60,853 nucleotides of DNA, taken from positions 1 to 60,853 of the forward strand of contig BRYA01000090.1 of the NCBI GenBank assembly GCA_030267965.1, read 5' to 3'. Below, one piece after another: positions 29,702 through 42,848 of this stretch; positions within the stretch are counted from its first letter, which is position 1; each line of letters begins with the position of its first letter. The stretch is from Triparma columacea (Eukaryota > Sar > Bolidophyceae > Parmales > Triparmaceae). Made by a program: the position numbers and the translations under genes. The notes under the pieces are model-generated. The model worked only from the letters and a program-made list of their open reading frames with translations. It was not told the DNA's origin and made no database searches.

Positions 29702-31058
29702 ATGAAGGGCGAAAATGGCACATGCTTGCATCTACCTGCTCAAAGACCCTTCTTTCCTGCCGAGTATGACCCTCATTTGGCAACTTTACTTCTCTTCCCT
29801 CACAGCCCTGAGTCATTCATCCTCCCGAGAGCAATTGTCGAATTTTCGAGCATGGTTGTAGCCCTGGCAGTCGATGGGGAGGAAAATGTGATTGTGTTCT
29901 TTAGACCGTCAGTCGAAAGCTTGTCAGAGATCTCTATGTTCTGGTCAGCTGTGGATGCGGAGTGCGCTAGAAGAGGAATAGAACGACCTGGCACAAATAT
30001 TTACACCGCTGAGTGCGACAGTGACGATACCTGGGCCAGGGATACCGGTCCTTCCTTTCTCATTGACCCTTCCACCAACTCGCTGACCCCAGTAGACTGG
30101 GATTTTAACGCCTATGGGGGTCCCGACGAGGGTTGCTACTGGCCCTGCGAGAAGGACAAGATGATTTGTCAGGTCATGTGTGAGGTGCTTAGCATTTCTC
30201 CCCCCTCAGGTTTCACCAAAATCCCCATTAATCCACTCATCAAGCCGGGACTTGTGTTGGAGGGGGGAAGCTTCCACTGCGACGGAGAGGGGACCCTCAT
30301 AACGACTTCAGAGTGTCTCCTTAACCCCAACCGGAACCCCAACCTTTCCCAACCCCAAATAGAGGCTCTCCTCATGGAAACCCTGAACATTGCCAAGATT
30401 ATCTGGCTCCCCTATGGCTTGTACAAGGACGATGACACCAACGGACACGTTGACAACTTCTGCTGCTTCCTGGGTCCCGCTCATATTGCCATTGCCCAGT
30501 CCGATGACCCGAGCGACCCCCAGTATCCAATAACTGAGGCCGCAGTTTCTGTCCTGGAAGCCTCCACAGACGCCGCGGGGAGGACTTTCAAAATAACGAC
30601 CGTCCCAACTCCCTCCAAGCCCCTCCTCCTCACGGAGGAAGAGGCTTCTCTACTGAAATCCTCCGATTCATTTGTCAAACGTCACGCGAATGAGCGCATG
30701 GCAGGTAAGAAGGGAGGAACGGAAGTCAGCCTTGCGATGGCAATGTTGCGAGCGGAGTAAGGCTCAACCCGCCTCAATTGTTCTCTACTGATGCAAACCC
30801 CCTTTCGCGGCTCTTTTTACTCACCGCTCTCGCTCCGTTCACCGCACTCCACTCGCAGCCTCTTACATCAACTTTTACTTTGCAAACAGCGCCATAATCA
30901 TACCGGCATTCGGCGACCCTAACGACGAGGTCGCTGCCGAAATCCTAGCCAAGGCCTGTCCCTCAAGAAAGGTGATCAGCGTTCCCACGAGAAATATTCT
31001 AATTGGGGGAGGCAATATTCACTGTCAAACTCAGCAGGTTCCGAAACCTAAGAACTAA
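29702..31058 (+). CDS. AIH: Agmatine deiminase
   Basis: Converts agmatine to N-carbamoylputrescine plus ammonia, a step in the arginine-decarboxylase route to putrescine. Exons 29702..30704 and 30859..31058 give about 400 aa. Guanidino-modifying-enzyme motifs are [69 protein letters not shown] (catalytic His) and the C-terminal catalytic Cys in [13 protein letters not shown]. The join restores [20 protein letters not shown], which is strongly conserved. No clear presequence, so likely cytosolic. About 30 residues longer than many bacterial forms. Confidence 0.95.
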
Positions 31059-31203
31059 TAGTGAGAAAGATGCAAGATGCAAGTTGTTGTATAATTAAAA
31101 CACCCGCAGGTTCATTTTTGGCAGCGTAACCCTAATCTAAAAATTCCCCACCCTTTCTTCTCTCGAATCCAGGCTTCTTTCTCCTTTCTGTAGACAATTT
31201 GCC

Positions 31204-34200
31204 ATGGCCTTGGTGGAGCTGTTCGTGTGCACGCACGATTATTCTCCCTCCTCTCTCGATGTGGACGGGATTGAACTCTCGATAAATTCTGGTGCGCCAT
31301 AAATCCCCACCCTTCATCCCCCAATTCCCCACCCCCTCACTAACTGTTCCCGATCCTCCTCCCCTCCAGGCGAGGTCATCCCCTTGATTTCCAAGCTACC
31401 GTCGGGATGGTATTATGGGAAGGTAGCCTCAGGCACAAAAGGATACTTTCCGTCGACGCACGGCAAGGTGTACAAGTGTAAAGTGTCTGACCTCCCTTCG
31501 GTCCTGGGATCTTCCTACTTCCCCCCCACCCCGTCGACCACCCAAGAGCCTTCAAGTGAACCCCAGAGAGAGTTTGAGCCCCCCCCCCCCAAGTTCACGA
31601 AGGAGGACTTCAAGGACCAATCGGAAAAGCAGCGAGTGGACAAGTGAGTTGCTGTGCCCTCTGGCCTCCTGCACTCCTTATCCTCGCGCCGCACCAACCC
31701 CTAATTTGCCTCCCACCCCTAACACCCCCCCCAACACCTCCCCCCAACAACCCCCCCAGCTTTACCAACGAAATACTAAATACGAGGAATACCGAGCAGT
31801 CTTATTCATCGACCCTCGAGGCTCTCTTGAGAACCTTCATTGCAGATGTGACCAAGAACGACTCCGACTTCAAACGCATGCTCACCGAAGACCCTGCAAT
31901 TGTGACACTCTTCGAGCTTTACGCTCAAATTCACGCCAGCTCTTCCCGATTCTGCTCGAGCCTCACCAACTTCCAGACGAACCACTCGAACAGGTCCCCC
32001 GACACTTCATCTCAACTCAACACGGCTCTCAACGAGTTCGCTGGTTCTTTGCTCATAACATCACAATATATCTCAACGTTCTCCGAGGCTCTTTCTTCAA
32101 TGAACAAGAAAGCTAGAAAACTCGCAAAGTATTTGCGGAAGGTGAGAAAGAGAAAGGATCAGAAAACAAGTGAACCATGTTAAATTCAGAACGATAACTC
32201 AACCTCCCCCCCCGCCCTCCTTCAGTACCCGCTGCCGCTCAACCTTTCTCTGGAGCAATTCTTGTCGCTCCCCCAGAAGCAAACGGACGTTTATCATTAC
32301 ACGTTCTCAAAGCTCCTCGCCCTCGACCTTTCGCAACACAACCTTGCTCTGACTTCGATCATGGATTCCATCTCGAAGATATACATCTCCATGGACAAGC
32401 AAGAGACCGAGATTGAGCTTCTGAAGATTCAATCGCAGTTCATTGGCAACCCCCCAATTTTCAAGTCAGGCCGCAAGCTGATCCTCGAGGGCGACCTATT
32501 TCGGGTTTCGGAGGATGGGAAAGAGAAGCAGTACAAGTTCCATCTCTTCTCCGATGCGTTGATATATTCAAGAATGCTCACACAGGACAGTTACAAGTTT
32601 ACGCGTGCGCTCAAATTGTCTTCGAGCACCCTAAACGACATCCCAGATAGGTGAGAATGGACAAGAAAGTCGTGAAAAGGTAGACAATTCAAATCACTGA
32701 CGCAATCTTTTGGTCTTCGCTCCGCTTCTCCCCACTCCTCGCTTCGATCGTTGCAGGCTCGGTTCTAACACCCTCAACTGCTTCGAGGTGGTTTTTGAGG
32801 AGAGAAAGTTCAAGATAAGGGCCCACAACAAGGCCACGAAGGAGGCTTGGATGAGTAACATCGAGCACCAAATTAGCACATGCCGCACGAGGCGAACGTC
32901 CTCCACTATTTCTGCCTCGCAAGCCAGCTCAACGAGAAGCAACATCGCTGCTGCTGCGATTAACAACTCTGCGAAGCTCGTCGAGACGAAGTTAGAAGAC
33001 GTCAACATGGACAATCTGGGGCCGAGGGGGAAGGTCATAGTGAGACTCATCACCGAGATTGCCTACGTTAGCCAAAATTTGTCTATGCTGAACAAGCACG
33101 TTTCGACTCCACTGCACATCATGAGCAAGGGGGCGACAGGAGCGAGAGATAACTTCTACACAAATGCAAAGAAAAAGGGATTCCTTTCCCAAGGTGCGTC
33201 CATCTTAAACGGCGCCTTGGAGCAAAGAAAACTTAACGCGCAGAAGGTCGCTTTGAACACAAAGGACATGTCGAACTTCTTTACTACGATGGAGTCGCTG
33301 AACTTGGCAGCCGAGGCCTTGCTCAACGCTCTCGTCCTCGCCGGCCAGGAGGCTCAATGGGGCGAAGACACAGGTAAGAAGGGGTAAAAGGGTTGGTAGC
33401 TATCTCGGCAGACACATTACACGATATTCCCAAACTTCAACCTAGCTCCCCTGACACGATGATTCGACGATTCTAACGACGATTCTAACCCATAAACACA
33501 ACCACCCCCTTCCGTAACTCGTTTTCGCGGCCTTCACAGCCATCGGGAACCCTCTTCTCGACAACATTACCAACTACCGTGTCGAGAAGTCTCTGCAGCT
33601 TTACGCAACTTGCTTGGCTCCAGCAACACACACACTGAACTCTAGCAATTTCACCACGTTCGTGTCAGGCTTGGAGAACTTGCTGGGCATGAAGACGCTG
33701 CCTCAGCATCTCAAAGGGATTTTCTCCGATGTCAAGGAGAGACTGAGGGTAATGAAGGAGCTGCTTGCCTTGACGCCGTCTACTCACACGGATTACGGCA
33801 AGCTCAGCCTTGCCACAAAGGCTTACGCTGACATGCTGGGGAGGGTCGATGGGGAACTCGAAAACCAGAAGAACTACACCAAACTCTTGGAAATCCAAGC
33901 GAGCATGGTGAAAACAGGGCTCGTGGGCGACTCATTCTTGGACAAACTCGCTACGAAGGATCGCACTTTCCTAAAAGAGGGTGACCTGGTCAAGGTTTGC
34001 AGGAAGAAGAACAAAACTTTCAGGTTCTGGCTCTTCTCCGACGAACTCATGTACGGTGCCAAATACCCTGGAACTACGCAATTTGAGTTCCACCGTCACA
34101 TTCCCCTCTCTTCATGCAGCGTCACTAACTACCAAGGCAAAGGTGAAAGCGAAACTGGTCTCCAAATCAACAGTAGCGAGAAGAGTTTCGTAGTTCTGAA

Positions 34201-35410
34201 CTATACCAAGTACGAGAGGGACGAGTGGTTCGAGGCCCTTGACGAGGCCATAAAGAAGGCGAGATTCGAGTCAGGGCTGCCGGAGAGCGATACGATCGCC
34301 GCAGCTCCATTGTGGAAGGCCGATTCCGCCGAGAAGTACTGCTCCATCTGCAAGTGTGATTTCACTTTCTTCAAGAGAAAGCACCATTGCCGGAAGTGCG
34401 GTGATGTCGTCTGCGGGGATTGTAGCCGCAGCAAGGAAATTCTCCAGGAATTATACGGTTGGAAGCCTGTGAAGGTCTGTGACGCCTGCAAACGCGGAGA
34501 AAAAGCGATTACGAACCAGATTTCAGTGGGTAACGAGGGCGTCCGCAGGGCCAACGGGAAGGTTCTTAAGGCAGAGAGCACATTCGGGACGACCACTGTG
34601 AGCAGCGAGATCGTTGGACACAGGGACAGCATGGAAGAGTTCTTCCAGGAAGAGCAAGCGGGGGCTAGGTTGCCTCCAAGAATAAGCAGCATGAAAGGGG
34701 ACGGACTTGCAGGGGCAGGAAAGAACAGCTCAGCGAGAGCCTTCACCTCCGACCCGATATTGGGCGGCGGAGGATACAAACGTCCTGTCCTCATGGAGGA
34801 GAAGAGCAGCGAGCTGAGCGAGGATTTGGGGGCGGGGGAGGAGGAGAAGGAGGTTGGGGAAGAGGCGGTGACCGCGGTTGAGGAAGAGGCGGTGACCGCG
34901 GTTGTGGAAGAGGCGGTAACCAAGCCACCTCCGCCTCCCAAGCCCCCTGTTGTCGAGGTCCCTGCAGCTGCTGCAGCTTCTCCCATCCTGACCCCTGCAG
35001 AGAAGAAAATCAAGGAGCTCGGATACAAGCCCCCGCCCCCCCCCAAGAGAGCGTCGAAGCCTGCACCCTTGCCTAGTGAAAATCAGATGGTGGGCCTCCT
35101 GGGTAGCATTAAGGAAGGGGTATCGTTGAAAAAGACGAGAAGAGCATCTTCGTCGAGCATAACAGAGACCAACAAGGCGGGGACGAGCACACCTGTCAGA
35201 CCAGTTAATCCATTTCTCGCCGAAATCTCAGTTGGCGCATCGAAGCTCAAATCGACAGCCGACATGCCCGTCCTGAAGAAGCCCCCCACTGAAGACGGGG
35301 GGTTGATGGGGGCTCTCAGCAGGGCGCTGGCATCTAGAAGGGAGTTTGTCGACAGTGACAGTTCGGAAGACGAGGGGAGTGACAGCGACGGGTGGTCCGA
35401 CAAGGAATAA
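31204..35410 (+). CDS. SH3-DH-PH-DH-PH-FYVE Rho guanine-nucleotide exchange factor
   Basis: Exons 31204..31291, 31370..31643, 31760..32141, 32226..32650, 32757..33373 and 33540..35410 join in frame, about 1,218 aa. SH3 is at about 3-60 (LFVCTHDYSP to GYFPSTHG). DH1 is at about 122-320 and PH1 at about 325-430 (KLILEGDLFRVSE to YKFHLFSDALIYS). A second, more divergent DH lies at about 465-720 (VMKELLALTPSTHTDYGKLS is the hallmark last helix). PH2 is at about 735-835 and FYVE at about 852-915 (CSICKCDF, RKHHCRKCGDVVCGDCS). The tail is acidic/proline-rich. It activates Rho/Rac/Cdc42-type GTPases and binds PI3P membranes, resembling FGD proteins with a duplicated DH-PH unit. Confidence 0.88.
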
Positions 35411-35484
35411 GTGGAGAGAAAAAATACCAATATTCGTTGAAAACTGAAATTAATGGAGTTCTATTTACCACGCACACCTTCTCC

Positions 35485-36506
35485 TCACATTTCAAAGTAG
35501 CTCAGTGTTTCCCCGCACGCACCCATGGGCTCGGAGAAAAATACAGCGGGGTTCATAAACTTGGGAAAGAAGGACTCGGAACAGAGGGAGTCGGGAGTCG
35601 TTTCTGAGGAGGGCTCGAGGACGAGTTTGACTGTGGATGTAGAGGCAGAGGTTAGTAACAGCAGTGGTGGCAGTACATCATAAACCCCACCCTTTGTCCC
35701 TTGGCAAAACAACACTCACCTTTACCGGTCATCTTCCCACCCTCCCCTTCCAACAGATCCTCCACTGAGGCTCTCACGCCGTCAATAACCATGCTAGGTC
35801 CCCTCAAATCGATACCTCCCCCGAGCTGGACCTCGGTGACTAGCGTCTTGTAACCCGGGGCGGTGACTCGGAAGTGAACTAGCTTTGGGCCATAGGGAGG
35901 AATATCAAAGCCAGAGGGTCCAAGACCATTGAGCAACCCATAACTGCCAGGAACTAGTGTGCTGACTGTGAAGCTCCCCCCCGCCTGATAAGTCCCTCTG
36001 CAGTCCAACTCCTTGTCCGGATCCACGGAGGAGTAAGATCCGGAGGGCAGGGCATGCCAAACTTCAACAGTGGCACCGGGAATTCTACTGCACGAGCCGG
36101 AGGCAACGACGGATACTGGGAGGGGATGGGGAGACAACGAGAGGGAGGTGAGGGAGAGCGATGAGCGAGGGCGGCGAAGGCTCCCAAAAGGTTGCTCAGA
36201 ACATGCAGATCATCATGGGGAAGGGGGGGGGCCAGAGTTGGGGCTCAAAGAGAGGGAGAAAACGGGCGACCGCCACTTACCGGACAGCTCTAACGGTCTT
36301 TCACCCTCTGATTCCCCGCACATAAGCGGATTGGTGGAATCCTTGGTGAATCCACCGCCTCCCCTGCACAGTGGACCCGAGGACACTACCTTGGGAGCAC
36401 CAGGCTTGTATGACTGCATAGAAGGGTACGCCGGAGTAGGACTACACCCAGCAGCCAGCGTGAAGAGGGCAGCACACGCTGTAAGCTTCAGGCGGCCTTT
36501 CTGCAT
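35485..36506 (-). CDS. Intradiol ring-cleavage dioxygenase-like secreted protein
   Basis: Exons 36506..36281, 36115..35720 and 35630..35485 give about 255 aa. The start MQKGRLKLTACAALFTLAAG is a signal peptide. The intradiol beta-sandwich core is recognisable: IPGATVEVWHALPSGSYSS, CRGTYQAGGSFTVSTLVPGS, then PPYGPKLVHFRVTAPGYKTL. True intradiol enzymes bind Fe(III) with two Tyr and two His, the His pair lying in HIHF. Here only the second His remains (KLVHF), so activity on catechols is doubtful. It may be a secreted binding or structural relative. Divergent from the complex I gene across 102 bp. Confidence 0.75.
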
Positions 36507-36608
36507 CTGAAAAGATAATGAAGCTTCGGATAAGATCCCCCAGGGCGCCCCCCACAACAATCCTGGCTGCTCAGTTTTACCCCAAAACACCTTTCTGCCT
36601 TTGCCCAA

Positions 36609-37884
<1,276 letters not shown>

Positions 37885-37928
37885 ATGGTGCGGCGTGGAA
37901 AATTATAATAATGTTTTGAGAGAGACGC

Positions 37929-39455
37929 TTACTTTTTTTGGGTGTCATCCACGTTCTTTGCTGCATCTTCTTCGCTAACGCCTTCCTCTTTGGCGTCTTC
38001 TTTAATTTTCGCCTTGACATCACCATCACCTGCGGCCACCCCCTTGTCGTTCTCGTTCTCCGTCTCCCCACCACGTGCCTCTTTATTGCCCACCTTTTTC
38101 CCACGGAAGCAACACAAAAGACCACAAAAGGCACCCCTCTTTTCGCCAGGCTCACCCTCACCATCTCCAGAGCTCGAATCAGCACCATCCTTTAGCGCCT
38201 CGCGCTCGATCGCAGCCTGCTGGAACTCTGTACTTGAACTATTTTTGAAGCCGACAGATTGAAGGAGCTCCACGCACTTTGCAAAATCATTAGCAGAGGC
38301 TAGGTCGAGACAGCTTCTCCCTTCTCCGTTGGGTAAGTCTTTGGCTCCGTACTCGACGCAAATCTTTACATTGTTTGTGAGGCCCTTTCGGCCAAAATAG
38401 GACACCAATGGGTCTTTGGGGTGCTGGGGAAACGTGCAGTTGACGTCACAGCCAGCTTTGAGGAGAACAAAAAAGAGATGATTGAAGTTCATCTCCGCAG
38501 CTATTAATAGGGGAGTCTTTCCCGACCCGTCCATCAAGTTCAGATCGGGTTGGAACTTGAGCAGAGCCTCGACTAGTTGCAGGTCGTTCCTCCGCACGGC
38601 GAAGTGCATGGCCGAGGATTTCGAAGCGTAATCCCTAGCATCAATGAACACAGGGGACGCATTTAGGAGGCACGAGGCAACCTGGGCACCGAAATGAACG
38701 TGGCTGTCAACTTGGGGAGGCAGCTCTTCAGCGAGATCGCCGCCCTCCTTCTTCTCTTCTCCAAGCTGCCTGCGCCCCGATCCGCTGACGCTGAAAACCT
38801 CGTCGGGGGGCAAGTCCCAGTCTTCCTTGCTCCTTTCCGCACAAGCGATCAGGGGCGTTCTTCCAGTGCTGTCGAGAAAGTTTGGATTAGCACCAGCGTT
38901 GAGAAGGAGTTCGACAACATCAACTGCATCAGACCCACGTCGAGTCCGGACAGCGTGGTGGAGGGCTGTCCGCCGCTTGGTCGTCTTGAAGGCATCCACG
39001 TCGAGAATTTTTGGAATAAGGAGCTGGACTGAGGGACCCCTCTGGGATTTATGCGAATGATTGACGAGCTCCCCACAAAGCCTGACCAGCTCGTGGTGGT
39101 CTCTCGATATTATCTCCAATTCGATTTCACGCTGGTCAGACTCCTGCTTTGTCATGTTTAGAGCCTCCTTGTATTGTGCGAGGGCTGCCTTGTACCTGTT
39201 TCTTTCCAGGAGGGTATGAAAGCGCCTAGGTTTTGTAGGTGGAAGGAGTAACGGAAGTGGAATAGACGGGGGGGTAGGAATGGGGGAGGCGGGGCTGGAT
39301 GGATGCGAGTTTGAGGGGGAGGGTTCGGGGGGTTGAGCAGTTGACTGTAGGTTGTTTGGTGGTGGGGAGGAGGAGGAGGAAGGCGGAGGTGAAGCTGACG
39401 GAGGAACGGGGATTGGAGCGGGGGAGGATTCAGGGGGGAGAGTAGGCGACGCCAT
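37929..39455 (-). CDS. Ankyrin-repeat protein
   Basis: Single exon, about 508 aa from the ATG at 39455; the frame further upstream starts only at TTG. A Pro/Ser-rich N-terminus (about 1-75) leads into a coiled-coil-like segment and then 4-6 ankyrin repeats: RRTALHHAVR, GRTPLIACAE, SSAMHFAVRRNDLQLVEALL, GKTPLLIAAEMNFNHLFFVL and GRSCLDLASAN. After the repeats a short CGLLCCFRGKK cluster could be lipidated and membrane-associated (inference). The C-terminus is acidic/lysine-rich. Partner unknown. It converges on the complex I gene with a 44-bp spacer. Confidence 0.85.
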   Translation of the reverse strand: MASPTLPPESSPAPIPVPPSASPPPSSSSSPPPNNLQSTAQPPEPSPSNSHPSSPASPIPTPPSIPLPLLLPPTKPRRFHTLLERNRYKAALAQYKEALNMTKQESDQREIELEIISRDHHELVRLCGELVNHSHKSQRGPSVQLLIPKILDVDAFKTTKRRTALHHAVRTRRGSDAVDVVELLLNAGANPNFLDSTGRTPLIACAERSKEDWDLPPDEVFSVSGSGRRQLGEEKKEGGDLAEELPPQVDSHVHFGAQVASCLLNASPVFIDARDYASKSSAMHFAVRRNDLQLVEALLKFQPDLNLMDGSGKTPLLIAAEMNFNHLFFVLLKAGCDVNCTFPQHPKDPLVSYFGRKGLTNNVKICVEYGAKDLPNGEGRSCLDLASANDFAKCVELLQSVGFKNSSSTEFQQAAIEREALKDGADSSSGDGEGEPGEKRGAFCGLLCCFRGKKVGNKEARGGETENENDKGVAAGDGDVKAKIKEDAKEEGVSEEDAAKNVDDTQKK

Positions 39456-39565
39456 GATGAAGAGAGGGGATGGAATGGAGTGTGGGGAAAAAGGGAGGGC
39501 AAGCAATTTGAAGTTAGACGTCTGGAATGTAAACTACGCGCTTCGTTCTTTGAATAACTAAACTA

Positions 39566-40429
39566 CTATATTGAGCTTTCTACTACATTGTAATGCTCGC
39601 CCAAGTCGTAGTAGTATCGGTGGTACGAAACTGTAATCTGTTCCGAAAACTCCTCCCCTATGATGGTGGGCTTCGGCGAAGAGTTGTAAATCTTGATTGA
39701 CTTTTCCAACTTCTTAGAAAGAGCCTGCAGCTCCAAGTGACTACCCCACTCTGCTGAGTTCCTGACGGTGTCGCAGTAACTCTGAAAGTCACCGTCAAAA
39801 TCAGCAACAAAGGGAGCATAGTCGTTGGCATTCTCCTCAAGGGCAGACGCAGCGAGAGAGCGGACTTCCTCATAAGGCAGGGAGACGCAATGACCAACCG
39901 CCCGATACATACAATGACCATCAGCCTCTATGTCCAAAATCTTGAGGTTGTTCTCTGCGAATTTGTTCTCTGAGAGGATATCCTTGACCTCAACCTCACG
40001 GTTTGAGGGACCCGCGTTGTTCAGGGCGTCGGCGAGGGCTGCCTCCTCGTCCTTGGCCTTCTGCTTCTTCTTCAACTTCTTCAATCGAGCCTTCTCTCTC
40101 TTGGCAGCAGCAGGGTCAATGGTGGGTTCGGAGGTGTGGGTGGGATCGGAGGTTGGTTTGGAGTCGGAGGTGCCGGCATCGTCAGAAATTGCGACAGACT
40201 CCATACCATCGGTGACCTCCGAGGCGGCGTACTTCGCCTCAATCTCAGCCTTCTTCTTGTCAAAGATGGCATTTATTGTAGCCTCCACTTCCTTCTGCTT
40301 TGCCTTGTTCTTCCCCGCAGCCCCCTTGGCCTTCTTCACTTTTGCACGCCGCTCGTTCTCTAAAGCCTTAAGATCTGCCTTCAGCGTAGTGGTGGGAGGT
40401 GGGAGAGAGGTGGCTGCGAGGGAGGACAT
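39566..40429 (-). CDS. OTUD6B: OTU-domain deubiquitinase, OTUD6 type
   Basis: Single exon, 287 aa, close to OTUD6B length. A lysine-rich helical N-terminus (residues 15-75 and 115-140, KREKARLKKLKKKQKAKDEE) is followed by the OTU domain. The catalytic Asp/Cys motif is in DIEADGHCMYRAVGHC, and the C-terminal catalytic His is in GEHYNVV. The segment EVRSLAASALEENANDYAPF matches the family. OTUD6 proteins link deubiquitination to translation. A second ubiquitin protease of USP7 type lies 5 kb further on. Confidence 0.94.
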   Translation of the reverse strand: MSSLAATSLPPPTTTLKADLKALENERRAKVKKAKGAAGKNKAKQKEVEATINAIFDKKKAEIEAKYAASEVTDGMESVAISDDAGTSDSKPTSDPTHTSEPTIDPAAAKREKARLKKLKKKQKAKDEEAALADALNNAGPSNREVEVKDILSENKFAENNLKILDIEADGHCMYRAVGHCVSLPYEEVRSLAASALEENANDYAPFVADFDGDFQSYCDTVRNSAEWGSHLELQALSKKLEKSIKIYNSSPKPTIIGEEFSEQITVSYHRYYYDLGEHYNVVESSI

Positions 40430-41392
40430 TTGGTGAGAGTGGTGGGGGGGGGCTTGGGTGGTGGGGAGCGGGGTGGCGCTTAGGGTATGAGTGGGAAAAG
40501 GGTTGATAGGGAGGATCGGCAGGTTGAGTGGTCAATGGTGTGTTTGGTTTGGTGATTATGAATTTTGGGTTGAGTATTTTTTATTTGGTGTTTTGGGTTG
40601 TATTTTATGTAATTTTTGGGGTGTTACAAAGCGGCGAAAGGGTTTATTTTATGTCAATTAAGAGACGTGCTTTTGGGTTTGGATTAGAGAGTTCAACGGA
40701 ATAATGGGGAGCAGGCGTGTAGCGCCAGCTTTTGAAGTCAAACTTTCTGTTGCATGAAACTCATCATTTTCACTTCCGTCCCGTCGGCCAAACCGATAAT
40801 ACCACGCAGCTTGCAACCCCCCAACGCTCCATTGCTCAACCCCCCGCAGCTTCCCCCCAAAACACATCACAATTTTGAAGAGCTCTCCAACATGTCTCAT
40901 CACCCAATTTCCTCACTAAGAAAAAGCCAAAATCGAAGTGAGTCCTCAACCTCCAAATCACCTTCCAAACGTGCGCAACACAACTCATCCTTTACGTTTG
41001 GAATATATACATATAAGTCACCAAGAATGGAAGAAACCCGATGAATGTGCCATCAAGCCGAGAACAACCTCACCATCCCGGCATTTCGATGGCACAAAAT
41101 AGCCAAATGCAGCTTTGCTTGGACCTTTATCTCCTCTTTGACAACAACGCGATTATGATATTTATCCAATGAAAACCTCAATTTACGGTCAATTCACAAC
41201 AAGACGAATTGGCCAAAATATGAATTTCCGCTGCTCCCATCTTTCGTCAATGATCACCACAACGATCACTACAACGATCACGCAAGAACACACCACTCTC
41301 CAATCTACTATCACCTGTACCCCTTCCCCACACGCACCTCCACATCCTTACCCATCGCCCTCCCTTCCCTTTTCTCCCTCCTTAGTATAACT
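40430..41392. other. Longest intergenic region: divergent spacer with AT-rich part and a hairpin
   Basis: This is 963 bp between OTUD6 (-) and RPLP2 (+). Around 40530-40650 it is T/G-rich. An inverted repeat pairs 41047-41054 (GTGCCATC) with 41088-41095 (GATGGCAC), with a second GCCG/CGGC stem inside. The run ending in CTCCTTAG at 41385 looks like a splice acceptor, so the RPLP2 5' UTR may contain an intron. Short open frames here look spurious. Confidence 0.5.
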
Positions 41393-41734
41393 ATGAAGCA
41401 CATCGCCGCTTACATGCTCCTCAAGCTCGGAGGCAAGAGTGCCACCGCTGACGAAGTCACCGCTGTCATCACCGCCGCTGGCGGAGAGGCTGACGCTGAT
41501 GCCGTCGCTAAGCTTGTCGCTGACCTCGAGGGCAAGAACGTTGACGAACTCCTTGCTAGTGGCATGGATTTGATTAAGGATATCAAGATGGGAGGAGGAG
41601 GAGGAGGAGGAGCCGCCGCTGCTGGTGGTGATGCCGCCGAGGAGAAGGAGGAGGAGAAGCCCGAGGAAGAGGAGATGGACATGGGTGGAGCCATGGACAT
41701 GTTCGGCGGAGAGGAGGGAACTGGTGACTACTAA
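41393..41734 (+). CDS. RPLP2: 60S acidic ribosomal protein P2
   Basis: Single coding exon, 113 aa. The N-terminal dimerisation domain (MKHIAAYMLLKLGGKS, then GKNVDELLASGMD) is typical of P2. A Gly/Ala hinge and an acidic segment follow. The canonical C-terminal peptide that recruits elongation factors (SDDDMGFGLFD in animals and yeast) is replaced by MDMGGAMDMFGGEEGTGDY. P2 pairs with P1 on P0 to form the ribosomal stalk. An acceptor-like CTTAG sits 8 bp upstream of the ATG. Confidence 0.95.
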   Translation: MKHIAAYMLLKLGGKSATADEVTAVITAAGGEADADAVAKLVADLEGKNVDELLASGMDLIKDIKMGGGGGGGAAAAGGDAAEEKEEEKPEEEEMDMGGAMDMFGGEEGTGDY

Positions 41735-41809
41735 AGCAATATGGATTGGAACGCAAACTGTTATTTCCTCGTTTTTATATACTCCATATCCTTCCCCTCT
41801 CCTCTGACT

Positions 41810-42777
<968 letters not shown>

Positions 42778-42848
42778 TATAGAGGGAGAAAAAGGGAGAA
42801 AAATGTAAAAGCTGTGCAGTCAAAAAGAAAGACCTTTGGAAATTAACC
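42778..42848. promoter_or_regulatory. 71-bp bidirectional promoter, ubiquitin-NiSOD / FBPase
   Basis: Only 71 bp separate the ATG of ubiquitin-NiSOD (-) from the ATG of plastid FBPase (+). The stretch is A-rich (GGGAGAAAAAGGGAGAAAAA and so on). Both start sites and core promoters must lie within it or overlap the neighbouring exon. The ubiquitin gene also has an intron directly after codon 2, which could hold enhancer elements. Confidence 0.5.

Noticed and set aside
34201..35046. 281-codon minus-strand frame
   Set aside because: Antisense to the PH-FYVE part of the RhoGEF; Ser/Pro/Ala composition reflects the opposite strand.
40754..41044. 96-codon plus-strand frame between OTUD6 and RPLP2
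   Set aside because: Low-complexity sequence without motifs or splice partners; treated as intergenic.
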